Shown: positions 13,301-26,765 of the stretch, piece after piece
Layout of the letters: every line of letters starts with the position of its first letter
How positions within the stretch are numbered: the stretch's first letter is position 1
Source: Pseudoscleropodium purum
Lineage: Eukaryota > Streptophyta > Bryopsida > Hypnales > Brachytheciaceae
Length of the DNA stretch: 64,000 nt
Assembly: GCA_963969395.1 (NCBI GenBank)
Contig: OZ017796.1
Coordinates: 42,894,243-42,958,242, forward strand
Direction of reading: 5' to 3'
Position numbers and translations under genes: made by a program
The notes under the pieces: model-generated
Database searches by the model: none
Seen by the model: only the letters and a program-made list of their open reading frames with translations
What the model was told of the DNA's origin: nothing

Positions 13301-15033
13301 AGAGAAATTCAATTTTAACTGTTTTAGAACAGTCGTGTTATAAATAACTTACCGATCCTGGCCAGAGCCTTTGCACGAGTCCCTAATTTTGTAGGAGGTA
13401 AAGCCACCCTCGCAGCACGAGTGAATGATGTTGTGCACAGACCTGCCAGGCAACACCATGCCCACATCTCTGACTACGATTGTTTAGAATCTGTATTGCT
13501 GGCGTCTCCAGTGGCCATCGAGAGTGACAGAACCGTGAGAGGATGATTAAGGTATGAGGGGCTTCACTTTCAGCAGAGGATTTGAATGCAGATAGAAAGG
13601 AGAGACAAAGTTATACTAAAACAGTAAACCTGCAACTTCGGTGACATCACAGAGCTGCAGCATACGGACAACATAAAAGCGAACCTCAAACTGCATCTGC
13701 ATTAAGCTTCATTGATGATTCATGCGATCGCTAACTTTGAAGCTTTGTAGTACTGTTCTTTGTCATTGCAACTTCTGGACTGGGCAAAATCGGCAGTCAG
13801 GGATGGAAGGGAGTTACTCTTTGTCAGATCCTGGAAGCGGGATGTCCACAATTACATTGAGGGTTTGCGATCTACGTACCATTACATATTATATAATCAA
13901 AATAACTTGCGATAAATCTACTACAAAATGGAAAGGAGTGCACAACACTCCCAATTTGCAGGGCAGGCTCGCCCAAGATTTCACTTTGGATTCCAAAGTT
14001 TGGAGGATCTCGATTCCGGGCAGTTCTGTATGCTACACTGGAGACCCACATATACAAAATATTAAGAACATAAGGTACACAATAGACGATGCAAGTGAGA
14101 ACCTTCTCGAGAAGCGAATGTTTAACTGAAAGTAGTGCAAACCCAACCCACCACCCTGGTCCACACACTTGCTGCAAACATTGAAAAATGAACTAAATCG
14201 AATTAAAAATCATACCAAAGTGGTTTGAATTTCAAACACATATTATGTCCTGACAACATATAGATATACTAGATGCTTGAAATCTACAAACCACAACTTA
14301 ATGAAATGTCTATTAAACCGCCACAATTACAAATTTCAAAGCAAGAAACTGAATTGCCAACAATCCAATTGAAATATGGTATTTATTTTCGCATTGGCTA
14401 ACATCAGATCATACCTTGTAGAGGCCGCCGAACAGACAGTAAATCCCTAAGATTCCGCCACCTGCTTTCGGTGCTTGGACGTGCAATGAAAACGAAGGAC
14501 AAGCACTTCAGACGGTACACTACTGCAAACCAGCTTTTTTGCAGACGAGCGTTCAAGCAGATGCACTAATCTTCGTATACTCCAAGCAGACACTGGCGCA
14601 GAGATGCAAGGCCAGGACCAGCATGAAAGCTTAGCCTATCTACAACCATTTCCATTTCTGTACAGTCTGAAAATTATCTACAAATCTAAGGGCCGGCGGA
14701 GTTGAAAGACTTCTACAGAAGGTAGAAGTCACCTAAAATTTTCATGTACCCCAAAGCGCCACTTGATCAGATGCTGGTGTAGCATACATCACCTTAATCA
14801 ATATGTACCTACTGTCGACGAAGCAGTTTCAGAACATCTGCCAAAAAACCCGTGAGACTTCATAACATTTACATACAGTATCCAAATAACATACTCTCGT
14901 TGCATTGGAATCCTCTTTCATTTGCCATCAAGAACATCAACCAAAATGTAGCCAGTCTAATCGTAAGAACTATGGTCAAGAGCAAAAGACGCGATTTTGA
15001 ATGCCCCTACCTTACACAGATGAAATTCAGAAG
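13300..15033 (-). other. Probable 3'UTR / downstream transcribed region of the trihelix gene
   Basis: Base composition is visibly richer in G+C than the flanking spacer, especially at 13340-13720 and 14400-14850. This resembles transcribed non-coding DNA downstream of the minus-strand trihelix gene. No long protein-like frame stands out on either strand. It could also hold a small unrecognised gene. Transcript data would be needed to tell. Confidence 0.3.
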
Positions 15034-16763
15034 TCAGATGCATGTCGTAATATTTGAGCTACTGAACTTCTCGCAGGTTTGCACCGCCTGTTGCTCCACT
15101 CCAGGTGGTAATTTCTTCCCCTGTCCGATAACCTGCAGGCGTAGTCGCAGAAGCTCCAGTTTGAGATTCTCTCGCCTCTCCATATGCTTCTCTTGCATCA
15201 CCAGTTTCTGCTCCACCAGCTTCTGCTGCAACTCCAGTCGGCGCTCTTCCATTTTGATTTTCCTCTCCATGTGCCGCTCCTCATTCTCCAGTCGCCTTTC
15301 CTCCATTCTCTCCAGAAACTGATGCCGCCGCTCTTCCAGGGCCATAGTCATCTCCATCTTGGCTTGCTCGACACGCGCGTACGTGTCGGCAAAACCTTGC
15401 ACGATCTTCGCCACACTCTGCGCTGTGAGAGTCGCTCCTCCAAGCTTCCTGCGTTTCACGCTCTCCTTCCCTGGCTCCACACTACCTGCATTGCTATTAT
15501 GGTGGAAGCACCCGTTTCCATCACCTATCTGAAATTCGTCCCCCAAAGTAAACGAGAATCTGTTAGAATATAGTGATGTGAAATTGTTCCCTTGCAAAGG
15601 GCTCCACGGATCATAACCAAATATTAGGTGATGGTCTAGGGTTCAATTGGATGTGGAAATAACCTCCTCTACATGATAAAAATGGGCATCCTTACATTCC
15701 TACTTTTCTAAATTCACAATACATACAGCTTTTTGTCCAAAAACTGTGCTTCTATCCATCAAATTCCTGATTTTCAATGCAGAAGGAAAATAGGATTTCC
15801 AACATCTTTCCCCTCGCAATTCTTCCCCTATGTAAGTGACGGGAATGGGGTCTATTTACCTTATCAAGGTAGGGAATTAAACGCAAGGGTCCTTTGCAAT
15901 TGCATTTACTCATGAAATGCAAGAGTTCAAACACCAGACTTGTATGAAATGAAATACTATCACTGGCAAAGATTCTTCCAATGAGTTACATAGAAGATAC
16001 AATACCCATGGTCACTCTACAGTTGTGATTGGACCCTACCACTTCTAACTTCAACAATTCATAACTAATTCATGCCATAACCAAAGAATACATATTTCTG
16101 TGCATTGGAATCCTCTCAAAATCAGGACAAGATCCACCCAGAAAGAACATTGTTTTCTTTAAAAAGTCCATTCGTAAAATGGACACCACTAGAATAAGAC
16201 GAAAGAGACGGCAATAGGTTCCGTACCTTATTGCCGCGGCCACAAGTAGCACAAGGGGAAGGTGAAACTTCTGGCAGACGCTCCTCATGACAATCCCCAA
16301 TCCTCGACGACGCAGCCGCTCCTTTCACTCCCTGATCGCCATTCACCTCAGGCGGCATCGCATTCAGGAATGGAACTAGTCGATTACTACTGTCCTGGTG
16401 CATTACGACTTCCGGAGCTCCAATACTGGCCATCTCCCGCTTCGGAGTCCCCCACAACAAGTCACAGCGATCGTACCACTTCCATGTAATCAAATTGCGG
16501 TCATTCTCGCCTTTGCTCGACTTCTCCCGCTTGTACCGCTTCTTCAACGAGTCAATCTTGTTCTTCATCTGCGGCTGCTCTCGCTGATGCGCCAGACGCG
16601 CATTTACTTCACGGACCACGGTCTCCCAATGCCGCTTCCCGAGATTCTCCCTGTTCACGTGAATGTACGTGTTGCCCCACACGTCTAACAGAGCTTCCAC
16701 CTCCTCGTCAATCCATGTCTCTCTCTCTGAACCTAAACTCTGCAATCCCGATGCACTGTCCAT
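15034..16763 (-). CDS. Trihelix transcription factor, SIP1/ASIL-like
   Basis: Two exons on the minus strand, 16763-16227 and 15528-15034, joined at GGCAATAAG|GTACGG and TTTCAG|ATAGG in phase 0, giving 343 residues. Residues about 12-110 form the trihelix MYB-like DNA-binding domain: ETWIDEEVEALLDVW, then RENLGKRHWETVVREVNAR, then KNKIDSLKKRYKREK, with the three spaced tryptophan/hydrophobic positions, and ITWKWYDRCDLLWG. A serine/proline-rich linker contains CATCGRGNK. The second exon carries a basic KRRKLGG patch (probable nuclear signal). It is followed by about 100 residues of charged coiled coil (repeated MEERR, HMERR, EERRLE) and a leucine-rich end. This trihelix plus C-terminal coiled-coil layout is that of the SIP1 clade, nuclear regulators that often repress seed-maturation genes. 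The target genes here are unknown. Confidence 0.88.
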
Positions 16764-17045
16764 ATCGATCTCTAAACTAGCTCAACAAAATGGAAACATA
16801 AAAAAACGATAAAAATACTCTTTCACAAAAGTGCTGTGGACTGATACTCATGAGCTCAACTCCATCGCACGCATACCGAGACTCCAAACCCTACCACCTC
16901 GCAAACTCGGCAATCCCGATGTGCCACCGCTGTCGATTAATCTCTCCCAGACTATCTCAATAAAAATTGAACAATAAAAACTGAAAAATATACTCCGGTC
17001 ATGATTCAGCTGCGGCCACGGACTCCATCGCACATACACGGAAAT
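16735..17045. repeat. Imperfect tandem duplication at the 5' end of the trihelix gene
   Basis: Two adjacent, diverged copies of about 165 bp. GCAATCCCGATG occurs at about 16741 and again at 16909, and CTCCATCGCAC at 16859 and 17024. Other shared blocks, such as the ATCTCT...CTCAA segment, lie between. The first copy contains the start codon region of the trihelix gene; the second lies in its leader or promoter. The duplicate lacks a usable ATG in frame. Confidence 0.55.
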
Positions 17046-17349
17046 TACAAACCCTAGTACCTCAAATCAAGCTCCTAAGCTCAATTGGGCACCATTTCGA
17101 ACACCGTAAAGAGGAACGGATACGGCAGGGGTGTGCGGCATTCGCTGGCGTTGCGGCTGCGACAGCCAAAGCGAGCAGGAATGGGAGAGACAGACGAGAA
17201 TAGGCGATGGCAGTAACTCCTGGGGACGACAGAGAGAGACGCCGCAGAGGGCTTCGCCGAGCTAGGGCTTGCGGCAGCGGCCGGCCCACGCTACCGACCT
17301 TTAAAAAGCAAAAGTGATGCAACTTTTCCTTAAATGCACACATCAAAAT

Positions 17350-20300
17350 CTTGTCATACCCTGTCGAATAATTAATTAAATTTGGTAAATGTAATTTGTA
17401 AAATACCTAAAAATTGAAAATTTTTAATGCAATATTTTTCAAATAAAAACAAAATCCCAATAATTTCAACATTTGTTACTTTTATGATGAGAATGCTATG
17501 AAAAATTGCATTGATTTTTGGTCATTGCTCCTAGTCTATCCCTAAGTGTCCTTCACATGTAGGCATATTGAGATTCTGAATTTTTTGGCAAAGTAAATTG
17601 TTGCATGAATAAAATTTAGACATGAGATCTTTATTTTTACATTTTCTTTTTCTTTTCATCACATTAGTACATGAACTTGTTCAAAATCTTGCACAAGAAT
17701 CATGAAGCACCAAGTGACCACAAAAGTTGCATCATTGAAGAATAGACAAAAATTACCTTTTAAACAAATTTAACTATATTTTATTTGTTTCTTATAGGTT
17801 TGGCAATAAGCTCTTGAAAACGTTCATAATTGACCTAGTGGATGCAAGCTCTTGTAGAGCATCCTTTATTCAATTGTTAAAAGAGCCTTTTAACAAAATT
17901 GAATAATGATTCTTCAATGGAACCATAGTTGGTTGCTCCAAATTCATAGGCTTGGGCTTTGTATTTCAAGCCTTCACACCATATATTCCTAGCACTTTGA
18001 TAGCATACAAAGAGGCCCACCACAATTTCATGCTTCTCTTCAGCATGACTACGATTATAGAAATCCAAAATTTCCACATTCTAAAAGGAAAACAAGTAAG
18101 AAATGCGTGCTCAAAAGTTTGAGATTCAATGTAAAAATGAAGAAATTTCAAGTTCAAAGTAGGAAGCTTAGGCCAAAGAAGAGTTGCTAGCAAAAGAGCT
18201 AGACCAATTACACTCTCTAATTTATTCATGCTCACCATTAAGTAGTGTTGGGCTTATATCTTGTGTTTGCACTATTGATGCTTTTAGGGATTCAAGGTCT
18301 ATAGAGAACCATATATATGGTACCATATTTGACTCATAGAATACATATCATGAATTAAAATATAACAAGATATACCCCATTGGATTGATAAATAATCCAA
18401 CAAATTTAGCATTGTTTGTTTGAATATCATTTTAACCCCTAAAGTTCTTTAACTATGTTTTGGCCCAAAATGCTCCAAAACTGCCATTTCTTATACAAGT
18501 TTCAAAAGTTAGAAAAAAAAACATTTTTGGACTCATATAACCATAGGATCTTGTAGTACACTAGTTTCAAAAGATGTGGTAAAAATTAAACCTTACCATG
18601 CTCATATGTAGCACCATCTACATAGAATATATGACTTCTTTGAAGCTTTTGAAACTTATAGAAGGTGCAATCATGATCTAAATTAGAAAAGCCACATGTC
18701 ATTGTATCCAGGTCATTATGAATACAACTTTTGTTTCTACTATATTTCATTTCATGAACCTTCTATATTGAATACACAAAGAACATATTGCATCCTAAAT
18801 TAGGCTTCTTAGACCTTTAAGGGTTAACAATAAACTTCTAAACCATTGAAATGCAAGCTTTAGTACATTAAAATCTTCTTTGTTTTAATAACAAGAATAT
18901 TTTAAAATTTGACCAATTTAATAAAAGTAAATCAAATATTTAATATGTAAACATAATTTTTAGACAATAGTTATAGCATTTATTTGTTCTCTTATATTGT
19001 ACCTTCACAAGTATAGTGCCTTGCTTGTGATGTTGAATTATATTTGATAATTTAATATACATACATTGTAATTGTAGTTCAAGGTAAAAAAACAATTCTA
19101 AAAATAGATGCCAAAAATGTAGGGACATCATATTTTTTTTAAAAAGAAAATTTGCATGGTGAAAAAAAGAAGATGCATTTGCCAAATTTTTTTTAATTAT
19201 TCAACAAGAAAGTCATAAATATGTCCTACACTTATAATAAATCTCATGAATCCTATCAAAATTTATTATAAGTTTTAACCAATAGCTATGCAATACATGA
19301 CACTATTATACTAAAATACATAAATTCTAACATGTCCTCATGAAATAGTAATAGAAAGAAATAGGATGTTTATTTTTAATATTGGTTTAGACATTAGTCA
19401 ACAAACCAACTCCAATGAATTTGAAATTTCATCAAATTTTTTTGAAGAAAAGAAGCTTATAATTTTATAGCCAAATTTGAAAGTCCCTTATTGTATCTTC
19501 TAATTTTTTGCTATGTATGTATTAATCTTTTTGGTTTTTATTTCCAGAGATGAAATCACATGCTTGACATATGTTGTAAAATTATTTAGAATTTTTTATG
19601 TCAAATTACCATAAATTTTTGAAGAAAAAATGAAGAAAATTCATATCAAATACAAATCATGCTCAAAAAATCTGAAGATTTCAAAATAGAAGTACATCAT
19701 ATTATAGAACATTGTAGTATGGAGAAATTTCTATGCCACTCCATATTTACAAACAAGGTTGTAGGTCTTCAACTTCAAACTTCAATGAAATTATTATTTT
19801 AGGAAGTTTCTGAAATTTTCAAATAGCATAGAAACTATACTTTAGAAGCTTAATTTTTTTTAGTTTTACTCAAAAATAAAAGAAATAATTCTAAATGTCA
19901 AAATCAAGCTTTAAGAGTTTAAGGACAAAATGCTCAAAATATTGAAATTCATTTGATAGTCATACCATTTTTTTGATAAACTATTCCATAAAAGAATAAA
20001 AACAAAACTAAAATGTCTTGAATTTAAATCAAACATGTAAATACAACATCAAAGAAGATGAACACACAAAAATAGATGGAAATCATCCATTCTTCAATAT
20101 GCACTAGCAAGCACCAAATCATTTAGAAATGACATACTTACAAGGGAGGTATATTTTGATTGTTCAATGTCCAAATCCAAACTTTTTGATGTCTATTTCA
20201 TACAATTTTTTTTAATATTTAATATTTTTTAATTAAAATTTTTGAACCCAAAGTTTGTTCCAAGAAAGTGACCAAAAACAAACAACAATTTCTTATAATT

Positions 20301-20860
20301 TTTTGATATATTGCCAATGATGATATTTTTGAGTTCTACTTATATGTGAATGAATAAAAGTTTAATTTTGTCACCAATTTATTATTGAGTGTATTGAAGA
20401 TTCTCTGAGAGATAGATGATTGTTCATTGATATGGTAGAAGTACCCATTTTGGATAGCCCCCATGTAATGACTTTATACACTAACCTATTTTTCATTGAT
20501 AAAGATTTACTATTTATACCTCTTCATCCACTCATCTCTTTCCTCCTAACTTAGGGAGAAGTGCTAAAGCTAACTATAATAAGTGAGTCTATGAGACCAG
20601 AATGGATCAAGATGAAAAATTCACATTAATATTGAATAAAATGTTCATTCTTAGGAAAAAAGAATCTTTTTTTTTCCTTTCTTCCTTCCTCATCCTTAGG
20701 TTTGCACACATTGACCTCAATTTCTCAACGAATTTCCCATATCCTACAAGCTGAAATGCTTCAGTTATCACAAATAGGCTATAAACAAACACCATTGGAA
20801 ACAAATGATCTTCCAACATCATTCAACAATAAGGTGAAGAATTGAAAGGGGAAATGGAAG
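17350..20860. other. AT-rich intergenic spacer with one candidate exon
   Basis: The stretch is mostly AT-rich DNA without recognisable genes. From about 19.2 kb onward it is homologous to 45.7-46.5 kb, showing that it belongs to the duplicated hydrolase-locus segment. One protein-like open stretch is listed separately at 17877-18080. Confidence 0.5.
17877..18080 (-). other. Unrecognised candidate exon or gene fragment
   Basis: A 66-codon minus-strand frame is preceded by a pyrimidine-rich acceptor-like CCTTTTAG. It encodes a varied, protein-like stretch including EILDFYNRSHAEEKHEIV and FVCYQSARNIW, ending in a stop. The composition is unlike the surrounding AT-rich junk translations. I do not recognise the family. 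It may be a leftover exon of a dead gene or an exon of a gene with distant partners. Confidence 0.2.
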
Positions 20861-20865
20861 GTTAA

Positions 20866-23800
20866 TTAATGAGCTTGCTTCTGACTCCCAAGCTGGACTT
20901 GCATGAAGTGTCCAGAAAGAGGAGGCACCACAAATCTGCAACCAACAACAGTCTTTCCAACTTCAGGAGTCCCCATTAAAATTGACTACTGAATTGATTA
21001 AAATTGATTAAAATTGACATCATATGGTTAGTACCTTGAATATGCACAAAAGTAATGCTCCCAAAGGTAATTGGAAATCTGATCAGTGTTTTCGTCAATA
21101 AAAAATACCTGGCTTGAATTCCAGCTTTCCGGAGGTCTGCTTCAAAGTCATTCACGGACCCAATGAGTTGAAGCAGGGGGGCTACCCAACTGAAGTCATG
21201 CTCAGAAATTCCACACAACAAACATAATCATGTTAGTGAAAAGAATCAAAAAGAATGTTCACCCCAGAGTCTCTCATCAATGTAAGAAATAAAAATAGCA
21301 GGATTTAGGTGTTTCACAAAACTGTAGACAACTCGTCCATAAATATATGGAAGGTCTTTGAATGATCACAGATCGCATAAAAATCACCTTTAAAGAATGC
21401 ATAAGAAGCCGTCGGTATGGTCATTGACACCGCAAGGAAGACGCTTAGTGAATTATGACAGAGATTCAAATTATGGTATGGTCTTAATTTCCCTGAAAAC
21501 CTTGTTAAAACATTACGCAAGGGACATCTGCAAAAGGATTCGTGGATTACTAACCCCGTCATTTCCAGATGGGTAAGCTGTATGGGGACAACCACCTGAG
21601 GCTTCAGTATGTCCAGCAGACGCACAGCTTCCTCAACGCTCTCTGTCAATGGAAATCCAGCCACTTTGTACTGACGCCCGGGAGTGATGACCACATCAAC
21701 TGCACTCTCGCACAAAGCCATCAATGAGAAACACACGTACATTATGCTTTCTAAATAACTTGGTCTGTTACCACTTTGGCCCTCACGGCATGTATACGAA
21801 ACAAAAGCTAGTTTTTTCTTCCCTAGTTCATGACCTTCCAAGGCCTGAAAGAATAGCACGTGCTTTGTCATTTGCAGGCCATCTTGCATGTGAGACATAA
21901 GATGCATAAAGCATGCATTGCCCAAAATGAATTAAAATGATCTTCTCAATCTTTCTCGTTGTAACCCTTTTGTGTGATAATCACCAAGTTACTCTTATAG
22001 ACAAATGACATTGCATTTCCAGTAGTTGTCCTGTAGTGTGATAAGCCTCTCAATTACTTCATGACTAACATATCATTACTATAAGACCCTATAAACAATT
22101 TCGTCATCTGTTACTATTCTTGCAGTGGATTCTTTTGAAAAAAAATGAAACCTAGTGCACAATTGCAAGAAAAGAAAAGAGTACAAACCTGGACTCATCG
22201 ACCGGACAGATTCCTCGTCAAAACTGCAATGAGGTTCATAGTATAACCTGCGCAGCATCAAAGTTTACCAAAGTTTTACATCAAAAGCAAAGAATCACAA
22301 CTCTATGAGAACTCTTTAAGATGGAAATTCTTGTTGACACAAAAGCAATATCACACAAATATTAAAATTTCGAATAATGGTGGGCTTATTCCAAAAAATA
22401 GTACAGAACCGTAATCATCGATGAGAATGAGGAGCTTGGTTCATTCTTAGTAAAAGTTTGAAAACCTTCCCATTTTCCAATTGAAACTAATTTTCAACCT
22501 ATGCACTCAAAATACAAATTGAATATAGTCAAAAAGCATACCAAGGCTATCAATTTGAGTTCAAAGTGGTACTTGTTGATCTAAAACATGTTTCGAAAGT
22601 GAAATATTTGCCAAAATACACCAAGCGTTCAATATGCAATTCAACCCATTCTCCTAAGTGGTAAACTATTCATAGTCAAAAACTCCCTACCTTAACTTGG
22701 TTTGCATTTCCTGTAGCACAAAGCCATTCTCACGAAGCGCCCATGGAGGACCCACACGGCCACCCACAGTTGCCCATACTTGCAAACCATGGATCTGTGT
22801 GGAGGTGCCATGGGCAAGGCTTCTGACGTCCGAAAAGCCCAGTCGTTGGACAATTGTTGCAGCTTTGGCAGAGGCAATCACTGGAATATCCTTTCTACCC
22901 CCATTGACCACCCAACTATTACAAGGAGCAGTAAGAATGTTTTACAAGGATTGCCTCACTAATACAGAATCCACCCCTGAGGTGTTCTAGAAATCTAGCC
23001 ACATAACAATTGATCGGGTTTATATTAGTAATTGCCTAAGATGGAGTTTCAATTGTTAAGGTTAATACCTAAACTTCCTTACACAACATTACAATCGACA
23101 TGATTTGACGTAGATAGATATTTTACGAGTTTTTTTTAATCCGAATATCAACAGTTGTGGTTTACTAAATTCAATTGCCCACTTCACTGTCCACTGAAAT
23201 GCTCACGACATGGAAACATTCAAACTAATAGAAAGAATTTCGGTCAAGAAGGGAACATAAGAACTCGGATCTTGGTACCTCAATAGCTGGAGTGTCGGTA
23301 GGTGGCAGTGGTCTTCCCATTCCTGCGAAATCATATCCACGATTGCATGTAAGAGTTTTGAACGGACTTTAAACTGGAAGGCATAATTCAGAAAAAAATG
23401 AAACACATATTAGTCAATCCGAGAAAAGGTCATTGATCATTTTGGTCTTGAAAGCATTGGGAAAGGAGGAAGAAATCCTACAGTATGTTGGGTTTCATCC
23501 TCTGAGTCCAGTTTAGTACAAATTTGATATGTCCTTCATAGTCCATCGCCTGGAATTACTTATGCATACTGTTAAGTTTGAGGCACATACAGTAAGAGCT
23601 GTCTACGAAGATCCTTACAAATCACAGACCCCATAGAGCAGAGGAAAATGAGATCTACTGGGGTTTGTGATAAGACCAGAATGGCAGCAAGGCCATCCTG
23701 CTTAGGACCTAATAATGAAATTATAGAAAAGAGATCCCCCCTGGATTAATATCATTAAACCTTTGGTTTTTATAAACACACTAAGGGTTCTCTACATGAC

Positions 23801-25535
23801 TTTGCCGCCTTCAACACCCAATACAATGGAGGTCCTGCAGACTACTCTTGTCGTAAAATGTACCTGAGAGATGAGAATGGCATCAACGCTATTCACAAAC
23901 TCCATTGTCAAGTCCCCAGGAAATTCACCTTTCTGTCGAGACTGCGAGCGTCCTGCAAGATCAGCCACCAATCCAATTTCCACAATTAATTTCCGCTCCA
24001 GGAAATGAATCAAACAAAATGAAGCAATTTTTAGGTAATATATGAGTCAAACATAGTCAATCAAAGCAGAACATACTTGGCATCAGCTTCCCTCTCACTC
24101 CTTGGGCCCATCAACAGAAAATTATGGCATCCAAGATTTAATGATCCGCTGACAGTTACTTTCTTTCACGCAACTTTGCAAATATGCTGAGTTCAATACT
24201 TCAAAGCAGGCTTAAACACAAGTCATGAATTATCATGGTTCAAAAGTACCAAGCTTGAAATATATGCCATATGGATCTAAAGTTGCAGTTGCCATTAGTA
24301 GTTCTCACATCATGTTATTTGTTTATTTATTTATATAAGTCTTCAATAGTAATGGAAAGGATGCAAGCCCAGCACTATTCGAGAATGTTATGAGATGCTC
24401 AAGAATGTTATGAAAGGTCACTAGATTTCTGAACTAAAACCTAAAAATGGTCGAGAAATTTCAGACGCACCAGTGTAGAGCCAGCCCTGATCCCAAAACG
24501 TTTGGTTGTCAACAAGCCACGGATCAGCAAGCACTCGAAGCCCGGATGCTTCAAATTCCAGCAGCCACATGTTGCCCTCGGCCATGAAACGAAACGAAGG
24601 CCCCACTTCCGGCACCTCAATGGATTCATTCGCTGTGAGGACTTCGTTCGTTCCTCGTATTGCAGCTAACGCACGACGACTGCTCCTCCTTTCCATTACC
24701 ATTTTCATATGAGAATCATTGAAGCGCCTGCAAGTGCCACTGCATTGTCCACACGCTGAGGTCCCTAAACCCTGATTCTACTCAATTTCCGCAGCAAACT
24801 GATGTTTCATAGAGCCTATTGCTGCCAATTAGACACTCTGTGATTATAACTAAAGAGGAGGATCTAATTGTGCGGGGTCTCTTTTCCATGGACCGAAGAG
24901 TCATTCATTCCCAATGCAAGTGGCATCCAAACTTGTAAGAAATGAGATCAAATCCTAGGTCGTATCAGTCAAACTACACTAGACGCAATACTCATGGTTC
25001 AAGGATATAGAGTCGAGGCTTTGAACCCCTAATACTTCAAGCTTCAAATATTTTCTAACTAATTGATATAATATCCAATAACTCGTAGTTTAGAGCATCA
25101 ATATCCCGTCAAGCATGGAGGACGTCCAAGAAACGAAAAAAGAAAAAAAAGTTGCGAGATCAAATTCTTCAAACAATGGATACCACTCAAAACAACTGAA
25201 ACCCACTGGAATTCAGTCGTTCCCTACCTTACACAATTCTTACAAGCCTACCAATCCTACCAATCCTTCCAATTTAAGCAAAAATGGTTCTCAGATTTGC
25301 AAGAATTTAACGACTTGTTTCGAAACTTATGCAGAAATTTAAGCGTACACAAAATTTCAAAGAATTTCCAATTAGCAGATTACGAGTAGGAAGAGATTAG
25401 AAGTATTGGGCACCTAAATGAGGCGCATCGTAATCCAAGCTGCTGCTTCTGCGGGGAATTGAATTGATCTGAAACTGCAAGTGGCTTCGTTATTTCGCGG
25501 ACTCGCACGTAAGATGCAGACGCCATAGCTGCCAT
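20866..25535 (-). CDS. Metallo-beta-lactamase-fold hydrolase, probably plastid-targeted
   Basis: Nine minus-strand exons were placed by GT-AG borders: 25535-25414, 24727-24471, 23952-23864, 23322-23279, 22915-22691, 22247-22189, 21699-21555, 21189-21109 and 20935-20866. Phases close at every junction, giving 363 residues. The first about 55 residues are Ser/Ala/Arg-rich (start MAAMASASYV) and resemble a chloroplast transit peptide. The core follows the single-domain metallo-beta-lactamase superfamily: GNMWLLEF and VLADPWL strands, then DAILISQ joined to EWEDHCHLPT across the exon 3/4 border (the place of HxHxDH), DIPVIASAKAA, a GPPWALRENGF strand, and DVVITPG. Only part of the canonical His motif is kept, as I recall for plant and cyanobacterial relatives. 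The substrate is unknown. The exon 5 acceptor (GTAATAG) and the last exon are the least certain joins. A decayed duplicate lies at 45.7-49.0 kb. Confidence 0.82.
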
Positions 25536-25622
25536 TGTACCCACAGACGTTTCAAGACTCGGGAGAAGCTCAATGTCCAACCCCAAGTTTGCAAATTAGG
25601 GGAGCGCAATCCGTGCAAAAAA

Positions 25623-25820
25623 CATGAAAATGCTCGTGTTCGCGTCGTGATGACAAACCAATTCCGTTCAGTGACTGAATTGCATCAAAGCTCGACCCCA
25701 AAAGTTGCGAAGCTCAAAAGTGCAGTTTGGAAGAGGAGCCCGCTGGACAAGTGGAAGTGTCCCGGGGCCGAGAGGGGCAACTTACATGAACAATAATCAG
25801 TTTTGGAAGTAAGGTAAGTT
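25623..25820. repeat. Duplicated hydrolase 5' flank, proximal copy
   Basis: About 195 bp immediately upstream of the hydrolase first exon, matching 27176-27370 in the same orientation with scattered substitutions. Shared blocks include aaaatgct.gtgttcgc.tcgtgatgacaaa (discontinuous) and caagtggaagtgt/caagcggaagtgt. Many differences are C/T or G/A. It probably holds the gene's leader or promoter. Confidence 0.75.
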
Positions 25821-26184
25821 CACTGCACCTAATTGAGTCCAAACAAGCAACGGAGTATTGTTCCTAGTATGAAATTGTCTTATTTTTGGGTGGATTTTGT
25901 CGGAGGTTAAAAGACTATTCTAGATTTTCTTTTCATGCATTTTTTCGTCAGTGTAACTCTAAATTAAGAATTTTTCGAAGTAGTAAAAATAAGTAACCAT
26001 AAGTTCTCTTGAATAGAATCTTCACATTGTAGGCAAGAATAGTAGGGGTTGGTTTTGGAAAGGGGTTACATTTAGGTGTCTTTACACTTTTTACTATATC
26101 AAATTCTCTTAGGTGGAAAAATTATATAAAAACACTATAGGGATGTACATTTGAGTTCACAATGAGTGCAAATTTGTGGAGGCA

Positions 26185-26765
26185 TTTTTTGAGTGGATAG
26201 TGAAGAGAGGTACCCACTATCCACCAAAAAGTGACTCACAGTGCTCATTTTTGGATTTTAAAGGTTTTAAAATTTTCGTTTGTAATCCTCCCCCTCCCCC
26301 CTCTTGTAAATTTCAAAAATCAACATAATGACAATCAATATGAAATAATTCTTCCTATATCCGTATCCAATACTATATTTGTATTTGATATTTGTATTTG
26401 GTATTCATCCTGTATCCATATCCAATATTGTGTACATATCTAGTATCCATATTCAATATTCATCTTGTATTCATATCTGGTACTATATTCGTATCCGGTA
26501 TCTATATTTAGTGTTCATTCTATATTTGTATTCAATACTGGGTACATATCTAGTATTCATTTTGTATTTCATATTTGGATGGCTTAGATTAAATCTCATA
26601 AGATCAATTGCTTGTGATTTTTTGAGAAATCAACGGCAATTTCGAGGATAAGCATTTTTTCTTGAAAAAAATCAATTATTTGTAAATTTTTGGAGAGAAA
26701 GGGGGGCAACTAATGCAAACCAGAGGAGGAGCCATCTTTTGAGAAGATAGTGATGACTTGTACTA
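26185..26765 (+). repeat. Dispersed repeat, copy 1 (inverted partner at 44.5 kb)
   Basis: About 580 bp that reads, on the opposite strand, like 44495-45062. Order: a hairpin-forming segment with GGATAGTG...CACTATCC near 26200, a GTGACTCAC block, a C-run (cctccccctccccc), a degenerate minisatellite of TATCC/TATTCATAT units (26350-26570), and an end with GAGCCATCTTTTGAGAAGATAGTG. No coding capacity is visible; the open stretch at 26379-26651 is only a translation of the minisatellite. Probably a non-autonomous mobile element of unknown class. Confidence 0.6.

Noticed and set aside
21314..21925. 203-codon minus-strand frame taken as a single exon
   Set aside because: Only 21555-21699 matches the hydrolase family and is bounded by splice sites in the right phase; the rest is intron read-through.
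26379..26651. 90-codon plus-strand frame rich in Tyr/Ile/Phe
   Set aside because: It is a translation of the degenerate TATCC/ATAT minisatellite in the 26.2 kb repeat.
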